Part shown: positions 21,400 to 32,544 of the stretch, one piece after another
How positions within the stretch are numbered: position 1 is the first letter of the stretch
Layout: each line of letters opens with the position of its first letter
Assembly: GCA_973895155.1 (NCBI GenBank)
Contig: OZ316893.1
Location: 2,728,001 to 2,792,000 of the forward strand
Origin: Marsupella aquatica
Taxonomy: Eukaryota; Marchantiophyta
Length of the DNA: 64,000 nucleotides
Direction: 5' to 3'
Made by a program: the position numbers and the translations under genes
The notes under the pieces: model-generated
The model's database searches: none
The model's input: the letters and a program-made list of their open reading frames with translations, nothing else
What the model was told of the DNA's origin: nothing

Positions 21400-22335
21400 A
21401 TTTTCATTCTTTCTCATATAATAATTATTTATCGATAAATTTTTTATATTTATCATAATATTATTGTTTTTATTTATGAATTAAAAAATAAGTAATTTAG
21501 ATTAATTTCATTACATTTACTGATAATTATCAATGTACATAATTTAAAATTGAATTACTTATATATTTTTTAATATTATATTAATTATTTCGATAATTTA
21601 TCAATGTGGAAGTTAAATATTTTCATTCTCTCAATTTTTATTAATGTTTTTATTCAAAGTTAATCTCGTAAAATATATAATCTCTATATTCATATAAAAT
21701 AGATTCAAAATTATTTTCAAAGAAATTAAATTTATTTATTACATTTTTAATATAATAATAATTATTAAAATAAAATAAATAATAATTAATTTATTTATGA
21801 TAAAATAATTTTATAATTTTATAATTTTTATAATTTTATAATTTTTATATATTGTTAAAATTATACTTTATAATAATATTATATATAAAAATTAAATAAA
21901 ATATAAATTAATTTTTAATAATTTTTTATTTTAATTTCCTTTATTTTTAAATATATTATTTATATAAAATATTTTAAAAATTATATTTATATTTAAATTT
22001 CTTTACAAATCCATATATTGTATATGATTAAATTATTTCATAAAATACAAAAATATAAATTTAAAAAAATTAAAATTTTAAATAATTTTATTATATATCA
22101 ATAAATATTATTTAATGATAATTAATTATAAATAAATAAATCATATTAAATCAATAATATGAATTTAAAAAAAATTAATTTAAGAATTTCTAAAATTATG
22201 TATATTTAATTATAATTCAAAATTTAAATTGAAACTCTAAATTTTGAAAACATTATATATATTTTATAATACTTCGTAAATATGACAAAATTATAATAAA
22301 TATTTATTTTAATTTTTTTTATAATATTTAAATAC
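21400..22335. other. Extremely AT-rich island
   Basis: For more than 900 bases the sequence consists almost entirely of A and T, with scattered single G or C residues. There is no dominant repeat period and no coding frame. The edges to normal-composition DNA are fairly abrupt. It could act as a scaffold-attachment-like or nucleosome-poor region, or be a decayed low-complexity tract. Confidence 0.9.
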
Positions 22336-23965
22336 AAACCTTTGACTATAGTATGTCCATTGTACTCATTACAAGAGCATTATAAGATTTTGTCACCTAG
22401 TTGTCCCCTGGTAAAGAAAGTACAATTTGAATTTACATGGATTGGTTTGTCTTTTAGTACAAAGAGAGGAACAGAATAACAAAAAATAAAGATGATTTTT
22501 TTTATTTTTTTATTTTTTTTTATAAATTATGATTATCTTTTGTTTTTTTTTGGGTTACAGTGTACTAACCTTGTGACAAGTTCCTCAGACCAAAATAGAG
22601 ATGAAGTGAAAAAAACAAACTTTCCAAGAGGATTTCATGTTATTTAATGTTCATCTCTGCCCCATCCCTCTTTTTGTTATGAACTCTCAGTTTTAGTTAT
22701 GCCCTAACTTTAGAGTCATGGTCTGGCCTTCACTCGGTGGGCCCATGGAGTAGCTTTTGATAGGGTTGTATTAATTATATTACCTAGGGCATTATGGTTG
22801 ACACTAACCAAAATTCACGAGCTTTCACCTCTCTAGAAAGCTTCCGCAACTTTTGGTTAAATTGGCTATCATTATCCATAATCTAACACGAGCCTTAAAT
22901 CTAGGGAGTCCACGCAGCTTAAATCTAGGGAGTCGTACAGTTAGAAGTCATCTAGAAAACACTATCAGATGAAGAATATTCTTAGCAATTTTTTGGAGAA
23001 AGTAACCTTAGCACATTCATTTGGCAGCAAACAAAAACCCTTAAAAATTAAGCATATAAGAGGCCCTCAAAATTGGGTGCAGCCCTTGTTATGGACCCCA
23101 TGATAAGTCCTTTCCAGATGTCCTAGCTCCTCATGGAGCCATGTCATCAACTTTTGCCAAAATGCATGTTTTGAGTTTCCATAAACATGTCTGTTTGTGT
23201 GTGGGGCCACCCGAAAAAAAATGGTAATGCCTGGTAACTGTAAATTGATTTCAAAAGAATGAAAATTACTTAATAAATAACAAAAATCCATTTTTGTAAA
23301 ATGCGGTAAAAAGGCAAAATGCAACCATTTCTCAGACTATCTAAGTTACATTAATTCCAATTTTTGCAAAAGAAAGTAAATGACTTAAAATTTCTAACTA
23401 GTAGCTGAAAATCAAGCTTGATACAGGTACGCATCAGTGTCCAACATTAAAAATAATACTCCCTAGAAGTATTAAGTACAAACCTCAAGATCAATGCTAA
23501 TAAATGTAGCCCCAGTATCCTTGATATTGGTATAAGAATATATATTGGGCGCGAATCAATCTAGACACCAGCTGCCCCCAGGTTAGGTGGTAGAGGAGCT
23601 CAATGGGGCGAGGTTGGTTCACTCCACCCAAAGTGGGGATCATTCATCTCTAGTCATACTTAGGAAAAATATGGATAATGAAAAGAACGGAAAACATGCT
23701 CGAACAATGTGCGACAAAAGAATACGAGAGCTTCAAAGTTGTCTTTTGTCTTAAATCTAGAAGTTGGAGTCTGTTGATTTCTATTGTGGCTTGATTCTTC
23801 AATCTACACCTGCTTAGGTTATGTGTAACAGAGCTCACCTCTCCTACCTTCATTCACATTGCCTTGCTATTGTCTTTGCTTCCTATGGCTGTTCATTCAA
23901 ATTAACATCTTGCAATCAATGTTGCACCTGGACTTGGTTCATGATCTCCCTTTGCTTGTAGCATT
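22336..23965. other. Intergenic DNA
   Basis: There is no supported gene. Near 23,560-23,625 a segment with GGTTAGGTGGTAGAG and GGTTGGTTCACTCC is loosely tRNA-like (A/B-box spacing) and could be the head of another SINE, but this is unproven. Confidence 0.4.
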
Positions 23966-23973
23966 GATCAACA

Positions 23974-24593
23974 CTCGGGCTCGGGGGTTTCATTTTCACC
24001 AAAATGGCACATCACGTGCGACAAAGGATAGGGTCATTTTATTGGTTCAAAGTGAAAACTTAAAAAAAAATTGTAGAGGAACAATAGGGTCTTTAAATCC
24101 AATTTTTGAAACTTATAAGAATAATCGGGTCATCTGACCAAAATTTTGGAATATTCTAACTTTATAGGGGTTTAAAAAAGAAATTTTTTCTTACATTTTA
24201 GGGGGTCCGGGGCCTAGAAACGTTGCAGGTGATGGGGAGGCCTCCATATAGTGAGACCCCCGAGCACGAGGGGGGCGCGAGGGGGGCACTTCCATGGAAG
24301 TGGCACATCACGTGCGAATATAGGCCCATTTAAATGCGTATGGCGGTTCCAAAGTTTTAGGGAAGAACAAATATGACATGTGTTATTGATTGGCCGGCTT
24401 GAAAGAACAAATAGGCCTATTTAATTAATTGTAAAAAATATTTTCTATAATGTTTTTAGAGTTTTTTAGTTAAAAATGGCAAATTTTAAAGAAAGAAAGG
24501 GTTTTGAAAAAAATCACTAACAAGTTAGGGGAGTCAAACCCTAAAACATCGTACGCAATGTATAGCCTTGCAAATAGTGACCCCCTCCCCCCG
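23974..24593 (+). mobile_element. MITE family B with nested MITE A
   Basis: The outer element is bracketed by an exact 8-bp duplication, GATCAACA (23,966-23,973 and 24,594-24,601). Its right half (from about 24,273) is family B: the palindrome CACTTCCATGGAAGTG, GGCACATCACGTGCG and AAACCCTAAAACATCG, with a right end rich in C. Its left end is interrupted by a family A element at 23,980-24,264. Confidence 0.75.
23980..24264 (+). mobile_element. MITE family A, complete, nested in family B
   Basis: The ends CTCGGGGGTTTCA and GTGAGACCCCCGAG are inverted counterparts; the element is 285 bp. Likely 8-bp duplications are CACTCGGG and CACGAGGG (6 of 8), lying inside the end of the outer MITE. The interior matches the copies at 25,404 and 36,364. 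Confidence 0.8.
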
Positions 24594-24601
24594 GATCAAC
24601 A

Positions 24602-25403
24602 ACCTATTAGTTTGTTGCTACCCTTGGATGTCTTTCTCATTTTGCAATAGCATTACCTAACTTTGGCTGCTTGTTTTTGTTAATGTCCCAGTTTACTTGG
24701 TTATTGCTATGCCCCAACTTTGCTTACCATTGCTCAGTCTCTTGGATCGGCTATTTTTTCCGACATTGCTTTATGGCAAATCCACATGACCTGCTCATGA
24801 ATGCTATTTTCATAGTAGTTATTTCATTTTTAATTTGCTTTAGGGTCCATGCTTTGTAGATCCTGACTTTTTGAATATAAACAAACACCCGTTTAAATTT
24901 TTCCCTCCCTTTCATTCTTCTATGTGAATTAATATGTAAGGTACTCTCACCTCTGTCCCAATGCCTTGGAATTTCCTCATTGAGAGGTTATGTCTTCTAC
25001 AAGCTTCAAACTCTTGACCTTCACTCCCCAACCTTCTCCTTCAACCGTTAAATTCAAAATTCTATGAGTGCCTCTATACTAAACAACGGGCTAAACAAGC
25101 CCTCATTGTCATAAGTACTATTGTATCTCATTAGATTTGTACCTGAATGCACCATGAGTCGCTGTCATTCTCTTAGAGCGTCTCTATCAGTGTATGCTAT
25201 ATGCTTAGTGTATACATGACATATAGCGTAAAAGTTGTCTTTTTTTAGATTGTTGTATGTAGCAAAGATGATATGTCATAAAGCAACCCCAATTGTTGTT
25301 GGGTTTCTTAGTATCTTGTGACATATGCACCATTGGATGCTAATCATTGGATCTTGGAGAACCCAAGAATGAATCATGCTTTCAGTCAATGTGCTATATA
25401 GAC
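24602..25403. other. Intergenic DNA, nothing recognised
   Basis: There is no supported feature. Confidence 0.45.
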
Positions 25404-25690
25404 CGAGGGGGGTTTCACTTCCATAAAAATGGCACACACGTGCAACAAAGTATAGGTCATTTTATTGGTTCTTAAGGAAGACTTAAGAATTATTTTCTCA
25501 AAAGAACAATAAGGTCTTCTAATCCAATTTGGAGACTTCTAAAAATATTAGGGTCTTTTTAATCAAAATTTTAAAATATTCCAAGAATATTCTAACTTTA
25601 CAGGGTCATTTAAAATTTTTTAATCTTACATTGTAGAGGATCCAAAGCCTAAAAACCTTGCGGAGGATGGGCAGGCCTCAAGACCCCAAG
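25404..25690 (+). mobile_element. MITE family A, diverged copy
   Basis: The left end CGAGGGGGGTTTCACTTCC, the block GGTCATTTTATTGGTTCT, GAATATTCCAAGAATATTC and the right end AAGACCCCAAG match the family in order. Target duplications are no longer clear. Confidence 0.75.
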
Positions 25691-26237
25691 TATACAATGT
25701 TCAACTCATATACAGATTGAGTAACCAAAAAACCCAATAAGATGAGGAATGAGTAGCATGTAAACCATTGGGGTTGCTTTTTTGTTGACCTAGCTTACTC
25801 GGTTTGGTCAACATAAAGTTAGAATAGGCCAACCAAGTCAACGGTGGACATGCTCTTACACTCCCCAATCAATGTTTTTTTTATTCTTATCTCACTATTC
25901 ATGTAGAAGTTTTTTTTTCACTTTAGCAATCTGCAACATTTAATATTCATCAATAAAGATACAATAAATACTCTTTTTTAATACTTCCAATAAAACAAAA
26001 TAGCTATGTCATAGAATGGGCTAGCTACATCTCTTGGATCAAGTTTCCAGATCTTGCTTGAATGAAGTGTCCAATTTGATTTCTTGGCCACTTGTAGGCT
26101 ACTGTGCAATTTGTCTCACTCTCATTCCTTTTCTCTTTCCAATTTGCTATGCCATGTCAAGCTCCTTCAATGTCCATTTGTTGGTTTTGGCATTGAGTGC
26201 TTCCTCATTAATTAATTCCCCTTCTACTTACAATCAA
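25691..26237. other. Intergenic DNA, nothing recognised
   Basis: There is no supported feature. Confidence 0.45.
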
Positions 26238-26245
26238 ATAAATAT

Positions 26246-26572
26246 CTCGGGGGGGTCACTTCCACGGAAGTGACACATCACGTGCGACGAAGTATAGGCC
26301 CATTTAAATGGGTGTGGCGGAAGACTTCCAAAGTTTGGTGGAAGAACACATAGGGCATGTTTTATTGATTGGTCGACTTTAAAGAACACATAGGCCTATT
26401 TAATTGCAAAAAATACTTTCTATAAAGTTTTTAGGGGTTTTTTAATAAAAAATGACAAAATTTTAAGAAAGAAAGGGCTTTGCAAAAAAATATTTTTCAC
26501 TTTAAAGTTAGGGGGTCAAACCCTAAAACGTCGCACGCGATGTATGACCCTCCATATAGTGACCCCCCCGAG
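26246..26572 (+). mobile_element. MITE family B, complete copy
   Basis: This is a 327-bp element with exact 8-bp target duplications ATAAATAT (26,238-26,245 and 26,573-26,580) and inverted ends CTCGGGGGGGTCACT/AGTGACCCCCCCGAG. A second, subterminal inverted pair is present (ACATCACGTGCGACG near the left end, CGTCGCACGCGATGT near the right). No reading frame for a transposase exists. The 8-bp duplication suggests mobilisation by an hAT-type transposase, although the ends are not the classic CAGGG. Confidence 0.9.
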
Positions 26573-26818
26573 ATAAATATACACACTTTTTATATACAAA
26601 GGGACCAACCAGAGTACAAATGAACAAACAAAAGAGGGCCCAAGTGGACAAAACCAATCGAAAAAGAAGTGAGCAAAAGGGAACCACTAAACACCAAGAA
26701 AGAGGAACTAAAAGTAAGAAATGAGCAATAGGGAACCCCTAAAAACCAAGAAAGAGAGACTAAAACTAACCCAAGCGGACCGAGGTCCTCAATCATTCCT
26801 AGCAAATGAGGCAAAAAG

Positions 26819-27420
26819 CTACTGGTCCACATCAAGGGTCAAAACTAGATCGGCAAGTGGGATTGGAACATCCTCTAGGGGAGCTAGCCAGTGCGGAGGC
26901 ACACTAGCACCCACTGTAAGAGATCGACGATAGATGGCCCGAGCTTGAGCATGCTGCAAGGTGACTGAAATGCGTTGGCGAAAGTGCGTGGTCAAAATAG
27001 AAAGTGGGGGTCCGGTGAGACCCATGCGGCCATGAACATCCCAGGCAGCTTGCCAAAGAAGCCCATCAAACTGAGGATGAAGACGCCCAAATAGCTCCAG
27101 AGCAAGGGGGAGGAAGCTGTCGGATGAAGCTCGTGCAGCATATTTGGCCTCCTTCGTTGTTGCCGCACGTGACGCTGCTGCCCCTGCCGTAGTTGCCGCT
27201 GTCCCAATGATGTCTTGGCGCAATGGGTTTGCCACCACTACATCTGCCAATGTACGTTGACCCTCACGGACCATGGTAAGATCCACCCGTAACCGCTGTG
27301 ATGGAGGACCAGGTAACTCGAGTACCACCTCCCGCCGCACGCATACCAAAGAGCCAGAGAGAACCTGAGCAGTCGCATCTCGCACAGCGTCGTGAACTAT
27401 AATGGTTTCACCTCCCAAAC
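26819..27420 (-). pseudogene. Endonuclease-like C-terminal domain of the non-LTR element
   Basis: A frame of about 200 codons on the - strand contains RVDLTMVREG, then ADVVVANPLRQD, AGAAASRAATTKEAKYAAR and SFLPLALELFGRL. This arrangement (Asp in a hydrophobic strand, an NP turn, a Lys-containing helix KEAKY, then F-P-LALE-FG) resembles the restriction-like nuclease domain that follows RT in several plant, algal and protist non-LTR proteins. It would nick target DNA for target-primed reverse transcription. The upstream 27.4-28.15 kb continues the protein in shifted frames. Confidence 0.65.
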
Positions 27421-28172
27421 TGCATCGAAGAAGATGGACACCTGTGGCATCACAAGGCTTCCCACAAGTGCAAGAAGGAGGTCAACCTGCAAGAAGTGGA
27501 TGGGGCAGCCCCATACGAAGACGCATGGCTGTGGAGAACTCCGTTGAAGACATCCGCAAATGAGGAATGACTGGATTGGCCTGAAGCCATCCACCTGCGC
27601 CCTTCCCTCCGGAAGAAAGAATCCGAGCTCAGTCCGTGTCAGGTGCCTCGGAGAGGATGCTAGAAAGGGTGAAAGCGTGCATACGCCCAGCAAGGTCTGC
27701 CTGAAGATGAACGGGATCCAAGGATAAAAACTCCTGAAAAGAAGGTAACGTGGCGCGAACGGGATCTGGTAATGAGGACCGCGCTGCGTGCAAATGAACC
27801 TGAAATGGGAGGGAACCCTCCTCTACCTCCATGAGAGATGAAAGTAAAAAAGGGCAATCCTCAATAAGAAAACGATCGGCCAACAATGAGAAGGCGGCCG
27901 CCCACGCACCCAAAAAGGCCAAAGGTGCAAGGCTCTCAATGGAAGTAAGCCCAAAACCACCCTATGAAATAGGAAGACTGAGTTGTCGATGAAGCCACGG
28001 AGATGAGAGCAACGTACCCGGCCCCAAAAGAGAGGCCAGGGTCTGACGAATGGAGACATCAAATGCTCGAAGGTGGAGACAAAGATCCTCGGTAGGGGGA
28101 TGCGTCCTAGCCAGATAAGACGCACGAGGGTGGATGCACCTCAACAACATCCCAAATGCTGCCTGAAATCTG

Positions 28173-29199
28173 CTAACTTAGGGAGCATAAGAGTAGAGGC
28201 AAGGCAGCCTGTAGAGAGTCAGCAATGAAAGAGGAGCAAAAAGAGGCGGTACCGACTGGGGAGCCAAGGACCCAAAGACCATCGGCTGGACGTAAGAACC
28301 CTGGGGGAAGCGTAAGATCAGAGGGTAACCCAGCTGGACTCCATGCACGACTCTTCACAGGCTGAACTCGTAAACCGAGGCCCATCAAATGGGTGGAAAG
28401 AGTGGCAAGGGCAGAAGTAACTGCGGCAGGAGGACCAATGATGTGGGTGTCATCTGAAAGGGAGGGGAAGATACACTGGGGGTGGGCCATGGCAGCTTCC
28501 CGTAAAGCTGTAAAATGGGCAATGGCAAAAAGAGGCCCACCCAAAGGGTCACCCTGATGAGTACCTTCTGTAGAGGAAAGAGTGGGAGTGATGACTATAG
28601 AAGAGTGGGGCCTCGAGTCCATAAAAACAACGGACAAAGGGGATCAAGGACTGGATGTCTGGATCCTCCGCCCTCAAAGCACGAAAAATGGCTGCCCGAG
28701 AAACCGTATTAAAAGCGTTAGAGACATCAACCTGGAGGACAACCCAATCAGGGTGGAGGTCCAAGGTAGCTCGAATACCCGCAATAACTGTCTCACAACC
28801 GCCAGGAACGCCAACTGCAAACTGATGTGGAGAGAGATGATCCGATAGTGCAGAGCGAAACTGCGAGGAAAGTGTGTGAGACACAAGCCGAAGAAAAACC
28901 TCCCCAATAGCAATTGGCCGAACACCCGGTGAAGACTTAGCCATGGCCAATAAACGAGAAGCACTCAAGAGCCGAGAGACGGGAGGAGGCAAACGACCGG
29001 CTGCAATACACTGGCAAAAGGAGAAGAAGACTGGAAAACCAAACTGAGGATCCTCAAGGGGGAATAAATCCCGAAAATGCTCAAAGACATAGCCGGAGGG
29101 GCCACCAGCAGCGCAACACGGGGCATGGAGGAAGGCAAAGGTGAAGTAGTCCCTACTAAACTGAAGATCCTCCTCAGGCTCAAAATCCTCTACGAACAA
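28173..29199 (-). pseudogene. Reverse transcriptase domain of the non-LTR element
   Basis: Two overlapping - strand frames (29,199-28,549 and 28,637-28,173) together hold the RT core. The first has GVRPIAIGEVFLRLVS and palm motif A, LQVDVSNAFNTVSR. The second has motif B, GTHQGDPLGGPLF, and motif C, LSDDTHIIG, whose first position is Ser rather than the more common Ala/Tyr. A one-frame shift separates the two near 28.6 kb. This domain copies element RNA into DNA at the target nick. Confidence 0.85.
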
Positions 29200-29617
29200 A
29201 GGGAGCTGATCAGGGGGCTGCCAAAGGAGATCCTGAAGGGCCGACGAGGTGACCTCGCCAGGGGGGGCTGGTGTGGTGGGAGAAAGGGCCTGGACAGCCC
29301 GATGATATTCACCAGCCTAGGCTAAACGACAAGAGCGACGAAGACGTCTATGCTCAGGGGGATGAGAGTGGCGGGCTGGGTCAGACAAAGCACGGGCGGT
29401 AAAAGATCGAGCGCGAAGAAAGTACTCTAATGAAGCTGCTCCCAATCTCCCCGCAAAAAACGATGGATACGAGAGGCAATCTTACGGTGACCCACACGAC
29501 CACCATGACTAGGGAGGATAAGAGACCACTATGGAAAAAGCATCAGTAAAGACCAGTAGGAGACCTCCATAGGATGCGCCAAGATAAGCTGCATGAGTTG
29601 CAACAAGGAGGATCGAA

Positions 29618-30193
29618 CTAAAGGGCGCAGCGCCAGAGGAACGTGGTTATAATGTACCCTGGATGGTAGGCTGTAAGGGGGTCTAGAGTGCGAACCCAAC
29701 TCCATGCCTGCTCGGGAGCCTCCAAGGAGGGAGGGGTAGAGCTAACCGGGTCAATAGGGGGCTGAGGCTGGGATTGTGCCTGCTGGCGACGATGGCACCG
29801 GCCCCGCCCGCGATGATGAGGGAGGGAGATGCCAACCCATCCACAATCAGGACAAGTATGCAGGGGACGCTCATCCGGGGAGGGAGCATGGAAAGACTGG
29901 ACAGGAGGTGGGGGTGGAACAGATGTGGACGAGGAGGCCGGAGGAGGATGATGAATGGGTGGAGAGGGAATGGGGTGGGGAGAGGAGCCAGGGCGACAAT
30001 GGGGTGGGCAGTAGACGGGGGGGACTGGCAGAGCATCGGGCATGGGGTCATCACAAAGATGAGAGAGATCCAGTGAAGAAGAGCAAACACGAAGACGGCC
30101 ACGAGGGGGAGGGGAGGACGGGGGAGAAGTGTGGGGTGGGGCTGGGCGCTTACCCCGCACCAACACTCTCAACGCAGACATAACAGGCCGCAA
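29618..30193 (-). pseudogene. N-terminal Pro-rich, zinc-finger-like region of the non-LTR element
   Basis: A 191-codon - strand frame is very rich in Pro, Ser and His, with a single finger-like motif CPDCGWVG...HHRGRGRCH about residues 114-134. Similar lone Cys/His motifs precede RT in site-specific non-LTR proteins and are thought to bind nucleic acid. The link to the RT frame is broken between 29.2 and 29.6 kb. Dense + strand frames over the same span are shadows. Confidence 0.55.
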
Positions 30194-30454
30194 TCCGATA
30201 AAAGCAAAAACGCATCAAGAAGCAACAAAAGGCCCAACTGAGGCAGGTGAAAAGAAAGGGGAGGCGATGGAGAGAGCCCACCGCATCAGGCCGAGAAATG
30301 GCGCCACCACTAGCCTAGGAAACCGTTGAGCAGGTGCAGGAATAGTAAGGAACAAAGCTGAAGCGCCCGTCGAGCTGTCCGCTGGGGAGTCGACGCGAGT
30401 GAAGATCCGTCCTCTGGATTGAGCGTGCGGCTACAGCTCTCGAAGGCGACAACC

Positions 30455-31320
30455 AATTGGAGGAGAAAGCGATGGCCTAAAGCCGATGTGACTCGCTCAT
30501 ACGTTGACCCAAATCGAGTCGTGAAGACGCCAAGATCGCCAAACGCGCAGCCAATGTGAAAAAATGGCGAAACCTAAATCTGACGTAACTCGCTCAATTG
30601 GTGATCGTTTGGGGCGCAATTCATTTCGATCTTCACTGTCTCGCCAAGATCTTTCCAAAGCCGTCAAGAACACCCAGATCCGAAACTCCTGGAGAAAGTT
30701 ATGAACCAAATTGAGTCGCGAAATCGCCAAAATCGTCAAACGCGCAAAAAAAGTGAAAAAACGGCGAAACCTAAATCCGATGTAACTCGGTCATAGGGTG
30801 ACCGTTTGGGGCGCAAGTAGTATCGATCTTCACCGCCTCGCCAATATCTTTCCAAAGCCATCAAGAACTCCCAGATCCGAAACTCCTGGAGAGAGTTACG
30901 ACCCAAATTGAATCGCAAAATCGCCCAAATCGCCAAACGCGCAGAAAAAGTGAAAAAACGGCAAAACTTAAATCCGATGTAACTCGCTCATACGGTAACC
31001 GTTTGGGGCGCAAGTCGTATCGATCTTCACCGCCTCGCCAAGATCTTTCCAAAGCCGTCAAGAACTCCCAAATCCGAAACTCCCGGAGAAAGTTACGACC
31101 CAAATTGAGTCGCAAAATCGTCAAAATCGCCAAACATGCAGAAAAAGTGAAAAAACGACGAAACTTAAATCCGATGTAGTTCGCTCAGACGGTGACCGTT
31201 TGGGGCGCAAGTCGTATAGATCTTCACCGCCTCGCCAAGATCTTTCCAAAGCCGTCAAGAACTCCCAAATCCAAAACTCCCGGAGAAAGTTACGACTTTG
31301 CGAATGAGTTTGCGAGATCA
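30455..31320 (-). repeat. 197-bp tandem array at the 5' end of the non-LTR element
   Basis: CGTTTGGGGCGCAA recurs at 30,606, 30,803, 31,000 and 31,197, an exact 197-bp spacing. A partial unit lies on the low-coordinate side. Units share GTGAAAAAACGGCGAAAC, GATCTTCACCGCCTCGCC, AAAGCCGTCAAGAACTCCC and GAAAGTTACGACCCAAATTG. The length is not a multiple of three, so frames across it are not coding. Its position upstream of the coding part suggests promoter monomers. Confidence 0.92.
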
Positions 31321-31425
31321 GGCGTTTGTCCTCCAAAACCTGAGGGCCCTAATGCAGAACCCATGCCCGTCTGGACGACAGAGAACAACACTCTAAGAAG
31401 GAACAGATCAGAACAGCGAATAGAA

Positions 31426-31461
31426 GGAGTGCAAGTAGAATCGAAGGACTACTTGCACTCC
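31426..31461. other. Perfect 13-bp hairpin
   Basis: GGAGTGCAAGTAG (31,426-31,438) and CTACTTGCACTCC (31,449-31,461) are exact inverted repeats with a 10-base loop. They lie at the presumed 5' edge of the non-LTR element. Confidence 0.9.
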
Positions 31462-31948
31462 TACAATGCAAGGCAATAGCTTTGATTGATTGCCAATTGG
31501 TTGAAAACTAGTTTGGCCTAGATCTACAAGTATAATAGACTATCTTGTAATAGACTATCTCGCCCATTTTTGTCCTTTGTCTCGTTACAAAATGCATTAT
31601 GGGTAGGAAACATTTCTGGCCATTAGATCATGCCTAAGTTTTATTTCAACTGCATGATCTCAAAACAAAGGCTATTTCATTGAACTAGGTGTTTTCCTTG
31701 ATGTGCCCTGCCCTCCTGTATTAATACCCTGGTACTCCTCAATCCTGACATACAATTAAAAATACAAAATAATAAAAATGCATTGAAGAATTAAAGGCCT
31801 AATGGTTCAGCCAAGGGACATTGCCCTCTGTGGGCTTACACTATGTATCTCCATGCTTGAATCACATTGACAATTTTTCATGACAAGTATTATGGGCCTT
31901 GATAATTTAGTGCCCAAAATTCTCTTTGAATGCAATGAGTGAATAGTA
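31462..31948. other. Intergenic DNA, nothing recognised
   Basis: There is no supported feature. Confidence 0.45.
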
Positions 31949-31962
31949 ACATATTTGGATTT

Positions 31963-32112
31963 TTAAATTTTTTAAATTTTTAAATTTTTATTAAATTTTA
32001 AGGGGAAATCTCTGAAACCCCATAGAAAGGGAAGAGTCAGCCACAATAGTTAAATCCAAGACCTATAAGTCTCTACTCAAGTGAGCTACCACAAAGTCAT
32101 GACTCTACGGGC
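31963..32112 (-). mobile_element. tRNA-derived SINE, complete copy
   Basis: The element is flanked by an exact 14-bp target duplication, ACATATTTGGATTT (31,949-31,962 and 32,113-32,126). Read on the - strand it starts GCCCGTAGAGTCATGAC. It has an A-box-like GTGGTAGCTCACTTGAG and a B-box-like GGTCTTGGATTTAACT, a non-tRNA body (TTGTGGCTGACTCTTCCC, TATGGGGTTTCAGAG) and an AT-rich tail. The long target duplication and tail indicate target-primed retroposition, presumably by LINE machinery. A second copy is at 1,688. Confidence 0.88.
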
Positions 32113-32126
32113 ACATATTTGGATTT

Positions 32127-32544
32127 AAAAACAAACAATATGCTTTTTTGCCTTTCTATCTTTCACTTTTCACTTGGTATAAAGGGAACAATAGAAACAG
32201 ACAAAAATCTAGCAAAATATAACCTTGATCAGGAAAACAAGTAAAGTAAAAAAAATTATTGGCTTGTGATATCAAGCACTACAATGTTTTATTCTGCCAA
32301 ATGTTTTTGTCTATTTCCAAAATGAGAAACATAAATGAGCAAATCCTAGCACATAATCACAAAACAACTTTTTAGCATATATCGTGAGATCCACCCATAC
32401 ACTAGTTTTATTTTAATTGTCAGCCCAAACCCTAAGCCTATAAAAACATTAATTATTTCATGGAGAAGAATATGGCCATTCTAATATGCCCAACAACTAG
32501 GTAACCCATGAACATTATTCTAATCTTTATATATTTTCTTGTCT
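32127..32544. other. Intergenic DNA, nothing recognised
   Basis: There is no supported feature. Confidence 0.4.

Larger units (their letters stand above)
26581..31461 (-). mobile_element. Non-LTR retrotransposon, RT plus restriction-like endonuclease, decayed
   Basis: Read on the - strand from about 31.46 kb: a hairpin, a 197-bp-period tandem array (5' region), a Pro-rich zinc-finger-like segment, a reverse transcriptase and a C-terminal domain resembling a restriction-like endonuclease. Coding continuity is spread over several frames, for example LLQLMQLILAHPMEVSYW between 29.6 and 29.5 kb, so the copy carries many frameshifts and stops. No poly(A) tail is visible at the 26.58-kb end and no target duplication was identified. 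Outer limits are approximate. Confidence 0.8.

Noticed and set aside
23067-23324. 85-codon - strand frame (MTWLHEELGHLERTYHG)
   Set aside because: It has no recognisable domain or splice partner and looks like chance in AT-rich DNA.
29774-30329. Gly/Arg-rich + strand frames
   Set aside because: They are antisense shadows of the Pro-rich - strand region of the non-LTR element.
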